DNA from: Lunularia cruciata
Taxonomy: Eukaryota; Streptophyta; Marchantiopsida; Lunulariales; Lunulariaceae
DNA length: 64,000 bases
Direction: 5' to 3'
Assembly: GCA_948567375.1 (NCBI GenBank)
Contig: OX419760.1
Location: forward strand, 59,826,911 to 59,890,910
Every line of letters begins with the position of its first letter. The stretch's first letter is position 1. Shown here one piece after another: positions 54,828-64,000 of the stretch. Position numbers and translations under genes: made by a program. The notes beneath the pieces were generated by a model. It was not told where the DNA came from. It saw only the letters and a program-made list of their open reading frames with translations, and searched no databases.

Positions 54828-55252
54828 TCAATAGAGAGTTAATATGATCACTCTGGAGGGCACACAAACTATTGGAACTACCATTGGGACCTCAGAAGCT
54901 ACCACTCGTTGGTAATATTCCTCACCAAAATTCCTAACCATGAAATCCCTAAACATCACTTTCAGTCTCACTACATAACAAATTTCTACTTGAGTGTTAA
55001 AAGGGAAAGGATTTGGGACATTCAAATCCATCACAACAAAATGTAAATTGTCAAATCCCACTCTCTATCGTAAATCACTACAGGAAAAATCACTGGGTTT
55101 GGCAAATTCATTATTGTATCCATGAACTCTGCTCCGAAGTGAAAAACCAAATACACTCTCACATGCTCGTGCTGAATGTACATAATCTTGATGTTGAATG
55201 GATTCAAGAATGGAAAGCGAGGCACTGGATATTGTCCTCCCAGAGCATCCAT
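54828..55252 (-). pseudogene. B4 upstream ORF pair, overlapping stop and start
   Basis: ORF 1 (55031-55252, 73 codons) and ORF 2 (ending 54828) are both free of internal stops. ORF 1 stops at TGA, and the ORF 2 ATG overlaps its last base (TGATG), whereas in B1, B2 and B3 the ATG is 7 nt after the T of TGA. Key residues FGAEFMDTIM and FGEEYYQRVVAS are kept. Both frames could still be translated, although the element is dead. Confidence 0.55.
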
Positions 55253-55375
55253 TCTATTCTCTTAATCTACCAATTACACCAAAATGTCTCTCCTCAAAAT
55301 TACTCAATCTCTGTAGCCCATGTTCTTCCAAGAGGGGTGATCTGCTCTCTTGGACAACACCTGCCCTGATACCAT

Positions 55376-56130
55376 TGTAATACTTTGAGGATAGGAGACC
55401 TTAAGAGAAACACACCTTGAGAACACACCCTTTCACACTCAAACTCCGATGCCCCAAAGGAGCACCTTCTCTTTATTATATAGGCAAAGCGGATCTCCTC
55501 CAATGAAGCTCCACCGTAGGATTAGGTACATAGATAGGTGACATGTTAGCAAAATCCACCCTTGGATTACTTACTTGGATGGGTGACATGTCGGTCCTGG
55601 TCCTATCTAGTTGGTCAAACAAGCTTTGACCGGAGGAAATCTTTTAGGGAATCTTCCTATAGGAATCTCAGAATCACATGGATGAGGTACTGTTGGAAAG
55701 CTCTCGACAAGACAAAGCAAAGGGGAGGGAAGGCTAGCCTTTGCTTTGATGGAAGGGGGAATCTGCATATTTTTTAGGCCTAATTCATCCGTTTAGGCCT
55801 CCAAAATTGCCTTCAAAGATTTCAGGTATATTTTGGTTCTAACTCTATTAGTAGAAGTCCTCTTTTGGTGATACCTCTTTCTGATCTATTGAGTCCATCT
55901 TGTGTAATATCCTTCCAGATGTTACCAACCCAATTCTCACCCTCAGATCATATGTCTAGCTATTGGTTCTAAGGTTTTCAAATCCATTTTGGTTTTTTGC
56001 CCTATTAGTAGAAGTACCCTTTTGGTGATACTTCTATCTGATCTATTTTGATTATCATATATAACATCATTCTAGATGTTACCAAACCCAATTTGACATC
56101 TAGATCATATGGCTAGCTCTTGGTATTACA
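55376..56130 (-). repeat. B4 5' LTR
   Basis: 755 bp. On the minus strand it begins TGTAATACCAAGAGC and ends AAAGTATTACA; the primer site TGGTATCAGGGC (minus) follows one base later, with one change. Confidence 0.93.
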
Positions 56131-56167
56131 AATATGAGATGAATATTGAGAATATATATTTTATTAT

Positions 56168-56190
56168 ATGGAATCTCAATCAATCAATCA
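56168..56190. repeat. TCAA tetranucleotide microsatellite
   Basis: Four to five units of AATC/TCAA just after the transposase stop on the minus strand. Confidence 0.85.
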
Positions 56191-56705
56191 ATCAAGTATA
56201 TCATCATTGTTATAATCAAGAAAATGTTGCAGCACCATTGATCTACTTTCTTCTAGTCCAAGTTCTATACCCTGAAATGACATTTTTGAATCTATTTGAG
56301 TCTCCTCTCTAAATTTGCCATCGTCCTTTGACCAAAGGTCAGACCTATTGATTAAAAAATTATGTAAAATAATACACACCGATACACACTTTATCAAATA
56401 AGCATTTCTACTATTTTCTTTTAGTTGCACTCTTAGCTCACAAAGAGAATGCCATCTAGCTTTCAATACTCCTATACAATGCTCATTTATCACTCTTGCC
56501 TTTGCTAAATATTTATTGAACTCCTGCTTGTCCTCTAAGTGAGCCTGCTTGAAAGCGGGTACTAGGTGATGCATGGGTACATAACCCAAATCACCTAAAA
56601 GGTACTCCTTTGCCTCAAAAGTGCGACACCTCCCTCTTCGGTTCAAATCATTCCATAGTGACGATTTTTTCAAACGTCATATCATGACATGACCCTAGCA
56701 CTCTT
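56188..56705 (-). pseudogene. PIF/Harbinger DDE transposase, C-terminal half
   Basis: The open part (56188-56673, 161 codons) contains YLLGDLGYVP, carrying the second catalytic Asp, then FNKYLAKARVINEHCIGVLKARW, where the Glu of the IE-type motif sits, then IILHNFLI. This is the pattern of the Harbinger-type DDE_Tnp_4 nuclease. Just upstream the frame reads GSCHDMTFE. The N-terminal half with the first Asp is missing; gag-type DNA lies beyond. Its usual partner is a Myb-like protein, two of which are in this window. Confidence 0.8.
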
Positions 56706-56750
56706 GCAAATAAAACAAGGCCATACTTTTAGTAAACTAAACAAATAAGA

Positions 56751-57146
56751 TCACCAATGCATTGCAAAAATACCTAACCGGACAACACCAAGTGTGAACC
56801 GCGCTCTCTCAAAGGCTGGTCTAGCTGGTAACTCCTCCAATCTAGCCGCTACTGCCTGCCATAAACCACTAGTTGCTGAGCGGATCCCATGCTCCTCACC
56901 CAAATCAACTCCACTATCAACCACCTCTGCTCTAGTAGTAGGGACAACATCATCCCTACCCTCACAAAGTGTGGTAGCCAATTGGAACACTGGGGCTGGG
57001 TCAACTCCCAATATAAACATGTTACTAGTTGAAAACAAAGGGCAATGCATAATCAGCTGAGCCGTCTCCAACATCGTGCTTGACTCAGTTTGTGTAGTAG
57101 AAAGTGGTTTACTAGTAGGTAGTCCATCATGCACCCCCATCACCAC
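56751..57146 (-). CDS. Unrecognised 131-codon ORF
   Basis: The frame is open from MVMGVHDGLPTSK to ...GIFAMHW. It has no motif I know. It sits between the transposase fragment and the gag-type relic, on the same strand as both. It may be the end of the gag-type element, or chance. No start or splice evidence favours it. Confidence 0.2.
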   Translation of the reverse strand: MVMGVHDGLPTSKPLSTTQTESSTMLETAQLIMHCPLFSTSNMFILGVDPAPVFQLATTLCEGRDDVVPTTRAEVVDSGVDLGEEHGIRSATSGLWQAVAARLEELPARPAFERARFTLGVVRLGIFAMHW

Positions 57147-57333
57147 CTACCGCACCTACACTGGGACGTCTAGGAGCCATGGATGTTGTTTGCAATGCCT
57201 TGGAGAGCGTGAAAGACTATGGAAGTCTGACCTGTCTCCCAACCTCTCCTCTTTGTGGGTCTAACTCCAATGATGCTCCTCTAGCCTCTGGAGCACAAAC
57301 TACACTCCAAGTCACTGCTGCAAATGCATCCAC

Positions 57334-59403
57334 CTATGTTGCTCCGCACATGAAGTCCAAAGCATCTCTATCACCAGCATATGAGGTGGAAGCCTCAGAA
57401 CCCAAATCTGATCTCCTCTGAGTAATGGCCATACTAGCCAATCTCTGCTCCAACTGCTCAATCCGAATAGTCATAGTTGTATTGGAAGTAAGGGCAAGTA
57501 ATGCACCTCTACTAGGTGTAGATCCTCTACCACATGCCATAGCAGCCCCACCACTTTGTAACTCCGGGTGTAGGTCAAAGTATCGGTCACCAGTGTGACC
57601 AAATCTATGGTAATGCTCACACTGCCTTTGTGTTGGTTGTGATGCACCAAAGGTATCAAGTCTATTGCCTTGAGTGCACTCTCTCCTATGGTGAAGTCCA
57701 CCACAAGTCCAACAAGCAACACCACTACTCACTGGCTGTTGTTTACCCAAAAATGAAGGTAAGGGTCTAACTACAATAGGCCCTCCACTCGCTCCATATG
57801 ACCTAGGCGGTCCACCATGTCCTTGAAGACCAACTAGACGTGGTGCACTCTAGAAGAAGTCACAGTTGTGGATGAGGTCTCCCTACCAAATCTAGATGTC
57901 ACCACTCTCTTCTCCACCATGTTGAGCTCAATATGCTCAGCCAAACCAAAGACCACTGCCAAAGTGGGCAAATTAGCCTGTAATAACATAGCATCACGAA
58001 CTCTACGTCGTAACTCCTTGTCCAATACCTATAATACCAAGAGCTAGCCATATGATCTAGATGTGAAATTTGGTTTGGTAACATTGGAAATGATATTATA
58101 TATGATGGTTAAAATAGATAAGATAAAAGTATCACTAAAAGGGTACTTCTACTAATAGGGCAAAAACCAAAATAGAATTGAAAACCTTAGAACCAATAGC
58201 TAGACATATGATTTAAAGGTGAGAATTGGTTTAGTAACATCTGGAAGGATGTTACACATGATGGATTAAATAGATCAGAAAGAGTATCACCAAAAGGGGA
58301 CTTCTACTAATAGAGTAGGAATCAAAATATGCTTGAAATCTTTGAAGGCAATTTTGGAGGCCTAAACAAATGAATTAGGCCTTGAAAATGTGTAGATTCC
58401 CCCCCTCCCAAATGGAGGAAAGGCTAGCCTTCTCCCCACTGCTTTGTCTCATTGAGAGCTTTCCAATGGTATCTCACCCATATGATTTTGAGATTCCTAT
58501 AAGAAGATTCCCTAAAAGATTCTCTTTGGTCAAAGCTTGTTTGACCAACCAGATAGGACCAGGACCAACATGTCACCCATCCAAGTAAGTAATCCAAGGG
58601 TGGAGCTTGCTGACATGTCACCTATCAATGTGCCTAATCCTAGGGTGGAGCTTCCTTGGAGAAGATCCTCTTTGTCTATATAATAAAGAAAATGTGCTCC
58701 TTTGGGGCATTGTAGGTTTGAGTGTGAAGTCGTGTGTTTCTCACAATGTATTTCTTCTCAAATATCATATACTTGGAGGATTAAAATATTCCATACCAAA
58801 ATTGGATTTTCTGGGCCTCAATAACTCCCTAAGTTAAATTGATCAGTCGCCTCATGTGAGTGTATGCCTTATGTAGGCTCTCTCCAGCCTTTTGTTGGAA
58901 CTCCTGCAAGCTCCTTAGCTTGTCAGTCCGCACTCCTTGGTAGTTCCGCCTCAAACACTAGAAGAACTCCACCATGGGGTTAAACCCAATACCACACCAC
59001 CTCCTATAGCGGTACCTCTACTTGTAGAAGCACTATCTCTAGCTAGTGCACTTCCATTGGCTCCACCAATGCTATTTGAGCTAGAACTCATGGGTACTAC
59101 CGATCGACTCTTGGCAACCAAGCTTGAAGTGATAGAGACATAGTTCAAAGACCAATATTATTACTGTAACTCAATCTCCTCCAAGTGAGATCTCCTAAAC
59201 TCATTGTAATTGTCCATCGGTGGACCCTCCAAATGCTGAAACAACCCATTCCATGCCATGATGGGTATAAACAAAGTTGGGTTCCGCATCTGTTGCATAT
59301 CACACCAACTATCAAACTCTTGGATGAAGTCATCCAACTCAATTGTACCCACTATACCAAAGTAATGTTTGTGGCCTTTGGAAGCCCCATAAATCTCATC
59401 CAT
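57334..59403 (-). pseudogene. Gag-type relic of a third LTR element, split by a solo LTR
   Basis: The N-terminal part (59161-59403) has DDFIQEFDSWCDMQ and FRRSHLEEI. Further down come SLQEFQQKAGESLHKAYTHM and RRLINLT, then the solo LTR (58030-58785), then LDKELRRRVRDAMLLQ and HIELNMVEKRVVTS. Two knuckles follow near 57590-57700: CWTCGGLHHRREC (CX2CX3HX4C) and a damaged one with CEHYHRFGH and RYFDLHPEL, where Cys residues are Tyr. This order is typical of plant gypsy gag. No pol was seen downstream, where an unknown ORF and Harbinger DNA follow. Confidence 0.65.
58030..58785 (+). repeat. Family B solo LTR inside the gag-type relic
   Basis: 756 bp from TATAATACCAAGAGCTAGCC to GGAGGATTAAA, with the TATATAATAAAG box near 58677. 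The flanks are ATACC (left) and ATATT (right); the gag frame predicts ATATT as the original site, so the left copy has two C/T changes. The gag reading (FWYGI then LDKEL) joins across it. Confidence 0.88.
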
Positions 59404-61684
59404 ATCTCACAACAATGGTGTGTACACACCAAGTGCACTCTCAATTGAATCAGCTCTTGTGTCAAACTCCAACTCAGAGTCAATCTCCTCCCTCATTGAG
59501 ACCTAAGATACAAGTTGATACCAAGCGCCATTCCGAGTAAACCCACTGCGTACTGCATGGCTATCTCCTCTAGAATCTCCAAAGAACTCCGTCGTGACAA
59601 TATAACCGCAAACCGCAAGTACCCCACCAAGTGCCAACACCACCAACCAAGCACCACCAAGTGCCAACCCTAACGGAACACTACTCACTAATGTAACTCT
59701 AATTGAGACAACTACACTAGGAGAAAGTGCAACCTGTAACCTGCCATCAGAACACGCATTCTCACGGTCTACAAGTCATCCTTCTTACTTCACTTGAGAG
59801 AAACACAGATAGTCTGATTGGTCATCACTCCAACCTCACTATTGATAGCACACCAGAGCACCAACGCTCTAAACTCAATGCACCTCATACAAACATGGTA
59901 CACAAACAGGAAGCATAGAATGGAGGAGGTCCAATCACAAGAAATCTAAATGAAAACACTTCATCTCATAAAACAACACTGGATTGACTCGGCCACCATT
60001 TGGCATTTGACATAATTGGAGCACTTATCTACTTCTTGCGCTACAAGGATCATCAAGAAAGGGATCTTCTTGCCAAAATCTGTTCTTCTTGCCAAAATCT
60101 GACTTAAAAACTTCACAAAATCTGATGTAAATCTAACATAAATTTGACATACAATCTAACATAAATCCCTAAATTTGGCTGACCTCTAAATCCTTAACTA
60201 ACTATTCACTCAAGCAAAATTGGAAAAATGGGTTTTGTCCAATCTCTAATTCACAAGGATCTGCTCCCAACTCCACCTTTAATTTCACTTTATGAGCTCA
60301 ACTCGCAACAAATTGGTCTTGTTTTCACCTCCTAAGCTCAAAATCACAATTACCGCTTGAAAATTACTTCTCTTTAGCTCCAAATTTTGCCAGTGTTTTA
60401 GCACACTATCTCTTCCAAGGAAATTTGAACTATTCAATCAAGACACCACAATCCACCGAGCTTGGAGATACCACCAACACTCATAGTTCTTGCACCTGAT
60501 TTCCTCTTGATTGACTTCTATGATGTAATCAGATAGTTTATAGCTCAAATCAGATCAGTACTTGTCTGATCTCAACAACTTGCCAACAATAGGGTTTTGA
60601 TGACAGTCAAGCCACACCCACTCTAGCTAAGAGACTCCAGGTGACGCTCGCCGGCTTTTTGTCCACTCTAGCCAATAACTCGAAGGCTCAACATCAAAGA
60701 AGTGAGCTCTCTAGAGCTGCACTCCTAGGGTATACTCCTGATTTTGACCTAGGTCTCATCCTAACGGTCCCGCTGACAACACACTTGATAGTGCAAATGG
60801 TGCAAGTGACGGTGCGCCCCACCATGAAGTCAGTACCCCAAACATGAAATATGACCATCGGAAAGTAGTATATGAGTGATAGCAAAAATGCCTCTAATTA
60901 TTATCAATTGGAACTCCATGGTCTACGCAATCTAGATGCGACACTACAAATAGCGTGACATTAAGAAGTAGGAGACGGACCCGTATAGAAGACAAGGGTT
61001 ATGATGAGTGAAAATGCCATATAATAGGGGTTTCAAAGTTCACTTTTTTCCAAAAAAATTTAATAAATTTTGGTTTAGTTGATGAAGTTATAAATGAATG
61101 TCCCTAAATAAAGAGTTGCATATACCAAAAAGTGTGTTATGGGTGGGAAGTGTTTCAATTTCAAATTGATCTGCAACTTTATAGTGGAGTATATTAGTGT
61201 CTTGATTTGAAGCAAATGTTAACCACCCATATTATCCTAACCACTTCCTTTGCATTATGCCAAATGGGTAATGATGCACAATAAACTAATGAATAAGCAT
61301 AATTTTAAATCTGTTGAGACTCAAGATTTATGATTTTGAACAGCTTGTGGCTGAAGGAGATGCTTTCATGTTTTTTTTATTATGAATGTATAAGATACAA
61401 GATTAAACACGCCGCACCTTGCTAGACATTGTCGCACCGACAAAAGACATAGCTAGTAATACAAGTTTGCACGAGCAAATTGAAATCAAAGTTTGGATTT
61501 TTAGTGAAATATAGAATCCATGGATGAATCTCACACTTATATTTGAGACAATGCAAAACAAGTTCAATTTGCACTCTTTGCTCCTCTCCAGTTTGGATTT
61601 CAAGAACTTCTTGAGAAGATGGTTGCATCTGTTCCAAGTTATGCACACAAGGGTGTTCTAATATTTGCCATCAAGGATGGTTCA
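59404..61684. other. No gene recognised
   Basis: It begins with leader DNA of the gag-type relic; TGGTATCAAC on the minus strand near 59524-59533 may be its primer site. CACCAAGTGCCAAC is repeated at 59622-59672. From 59930 the DNA is AT-rich with repeated AATCTAACATAAAT-type words near 60120-60170. Short ORFs near 60650 and 61410-61650 show no recognisable motif. Confidence 0.45.
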
Positions 61685-63142
61685 GTTAGATGTGGGAGTA
61701 AAGTTGGTTTTGGAAGATCATGGATTAGCAATAGCAAAGCAACTAAAGGAGAGGATGATAGATTCAAAATGGTTACCACTATGCACAGATACTAGACTAT
61801 TTGGATGACACCAAACACTCCAATTAGATTCATGGTGGGAATAGTAAAAGGCTTGTCCAAAAAAGCACCACATTTAGTTACATGGCCAATTACTTAGTTA
61901 TGCACAAGAGAGTATTTCTAGTTTCCATAACAAGAGAGAGGCTTTAAAAAGAATGTGCTCGATACATGAAATTGTGTGATGATATTTGAGAATTGAAATA
62001 CAACTCTATGGGAGATGTTCTAAACAGGAAAGACCGCAAGAGAGGATAGCAAACCATAGATGACAAATGGAACCATCTTTGTTTACATTTTGAGAGAATG
62101 GATTCAATGTTGAAGATAGAATTTGGATCATAGATGGAACATGCAAATGTGGCGCTAAAGAATTTGGCTAAAATTGTACATTTGATTCATCACCAATTAG
62201 CAAACCAAGCACACAAGGACGCTTGGAAGATCACATGAATAGATTTGAAGAGGAAGGTTTAAATTGCAACTATTTATTTGGAAATTGTGAGTGCATTTGG
62301 AAATTATGAGGAGTGCATTTAGAAATTGTGAGTCTAAATTGGAAAGAGTTCAAGAGGATGAAATCAATGTTTGATAGGATAAAATGTAGAGGAAGAGTAT
62401 CTCAATGAAGAGTATTTTTATGTAGAGGAAGAATATCTCCTGAGGAAAGCAAAAGAGATTTAGTTGTCGCAAGGATACCTAGGAGCAACAAGACCAGCAT
62501 ATAAGACCTGCTCCAAAGGAACACCCAATGAAACAAGAGAAACATACAAGATTAGGCAGGGAGGAATACCCTATGAAACAAGAGAATAGGAGGGTAGAGA
62601 AGACATTGGTGAGCACCCAAGAGAAGCATCCAATCAGAAAGATCCAACTAAAGAAGAAGTTTCAAAAGAGAAGGTGACATTTGATAGAAAATGAAAATTT
62701 CTAATGTTGCTAAGATTACACCTACACTTGCTTCTTTGTCAGAAGATTTTGCTAGCCATAGCAAATTGAAAAGTGACTTCCTTTGAATCTAGATAGATGT
62801 GTAAAATAGTTGAGATTGATTGAAGCACAACAAGTTGCCAAGATTGCAAAACACAAGAGACAAGTAGAGGCTGAGAATATATTCAGAACAGAGAAAATAA
62901 GGTTAAAGGTAGAAAGACTATGTATCAAAAAGAGAGAAGAAAAATCAAAACATTTTTACTCCATAACACTTGAACTAGCACAAACTAGAAAGGAGATCAA
63001 AAGCATTATTACCACTTTATCCGACATAAAACCACATCCTTACAATGGCTCTAGTGCTAGTGACAATGTAGATCCCAAGTTCCCTATATTGGAGACAGAT
63101 TATACGGCAGATTTCACAAGTTGGAATGAGAGTGAAGAATAG
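61685..63142 (+). pseudogene. Decayed second Myb/SANT-like accessory gene
   Basis: It aligns in order with 43060-44281: KATKGEDDRFKMVTT at the start (matching KTKEDE-FRMATHH), then IHGGN, a GEGLTEKE-like region now GDVLNRKD, and RGXQTIDDKWNHLC. Its last part (62810-63142) is open and encodes a lysine/glutamate coiled coil (QVAKIAKHKRQVEAEN) and the tail SSASDNVDPKFPILE. Stops and frame shifts break the first half. Two short direct repeats occur near 62275-62345 and 62385-62440. It lies in the same orientation as the copy at 43086. Confidence 0.6.
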
Positions 63143-64000
63143 TAAGAGCTTTGGGTAGTTCTTAGGTGTAGTAAGGTCTCGGAGGTTTTGGAATAGTAAC
63201 AGTGATGCAGTTTTTGGAATCATAAGTGCTCTACATGCTCAATATCATATGTAAACAAATCATCATATACAAAGTTTCTAAAGTTTCTATTAAATTTGAA
63301 AGCATTCCATGTAATGTAATGTTAATATTTTCTCTCCATGTCTTTCCCAATTCATCTTTTATATCACATGTCTTCTCCTCTCATATGCACCATATAACAT
63401 AAGCAGAACTACACATTTATATTACAGACATTAGTTCATGCTTAAAGTTCAAGTCCCCACCAAAAAAAGCCCAGTCCCAAAATGCACACTATGCAAATAA
63501 GATTCCAAGAGATGAGGTCTAAGTCTACATTGTTCAATCCAAGCTTGTGCGGTTTGCTCAATTTGCATAAATACATTTGCATGGTTTTTGCGGTCTATGC
63601 AACTAATAAAATCATCCATAATTGGCTAAGACTGGTATTTAACTTGGTGCTTATCTAAGCAAATTAAATCTCACCTAGTTTATGCAGAAAACTAGTGTTT
63701 AACCATCAAGTTTAATTATTGATGTTATGGTGCTAAAATCAAAAGTAATGGTGCAAGCACAAAACTTGAAATGAAAGGAGTAAATCAAAACAATAACAAG
63801 TTAGAGTGCAAGTAAAGTAGCTTAAGTATATAGTCCATGGAGCTATAAGGACTCATGTAAGTCTATAATCCCTTGTGTTTCAACAAATTAAAAAACATCA
63901 AAAGAATATATCAAAATCATGACAAAACATATAAATAAGTGGTATAAGTATCAAAGTAAATGATGCAAGTATAGAAGATGAAGTGTACCATACATAAATA
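63143..64000. other. AT-rich flank, no feature recognised
   Basis: No ORF, repeat or element signature of note follows the Myb-like relic to the end of the window. Confidence 0.5.

Larger units (their letters stand above)
49994..56130 (-). mobile_element. Ty3/gypsy chromovirus B4 (family B)
   Basis: Minus strand, with LTRs of 762 and 755 bp, PBS region, upstream frames, gag, pol and polypurine tract. The flanking pentamers are GATAT (left) and AATAT (right), a target duplication with one change. It lies about 60 bp downstream of the Harbinger transposase end. About 480 bp covering the gag zinc knuckle and protease core are deleted near 53905. It retains tryptophan where B1 and B2 have a gag stop. 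Confidence 0.93.

Overview
The window reads as nuclear DNA of a land plant with a large, repeat-rich genome. It is AT-rich and mostly non-coding, and it is full of chromodomain-bearing Ty3/gypsy LTR retrotransposons (chromoviruses), a plant-type non-LTR reverse transcriptase relic, and PIF/Harbinger-type DNA transposon remains. No rRNA, tRNA, CRISPR or bacterial-type operon was seen, and the species cannot be named from the sequence.

Positions 1-31780 are one stack of nested elements. A minus-strand LINE-like reverse transcriptase relic (about 481-812 and 30121-31780) is split by an old plus-strand family A chromovirus, called A2 here (813-30120). A2 received four later family B insertions: B1 (3300-8634, +), B2 (9232-21484, -), a solo LTR (22237-22835, +) and B3 (23478-29492, -). 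B2 in turn was hit inside its gag gene by a young, almost intact family A element, A1 (14460-20102, +). A1 is flanked by the 5-bp duplication CCTTG, and uninterrupted versions of its target site are visible in B3 and B4. The A2 reading frame can be followed across every insertion, so the order of events is clear: LINE, then A2, then B2, then A1.

A1 has 423-bp LTRs differing at about 7 positions, a tRNA-iMet primer site, a gag gene broken by one nonsense codon inside its zinc knuckle, and an open 1,221-codon pol (protease, RT, RNase H, DD35E integrase, chromodomain). Its U3 carries a dense array of nGAAnnTTCn motifs like heat-shock elements. Family B carries, between primer site and gag, two short open frames kept in all four copies; they look like two copies of one domain and weakly resemble SPFH/prohibitin sequence. 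These two observations are the best leads in the window.

Positions 31781-43000 are AT-rich and gene-poor, with a few short repeats, one hairpin, 80-bp tandem repeats, and a slightly more GC-rich stretch at 37850-39200 with unrecognised short ORFs. From 43000 to 64000 lie a Myb/SANT-like Harbinger-type accessory gene (43086-44281) and a decayed relative (61685-63142), an unknown coiled-coil coding relic (45060-48192, -), GC-rich degenerate repeat blocks, a fourth family B element B4 (49994-56130, -), a Harbinger transposase C-terminal fragment (56188-56705, -), and a gag-type relic (57334-59403, -) split by a second B-type solo LTR (58030-58785). Apart from the A1 pol frame, every recognisable coding region is broken, and no ordinary host gene could be identified with confidence.
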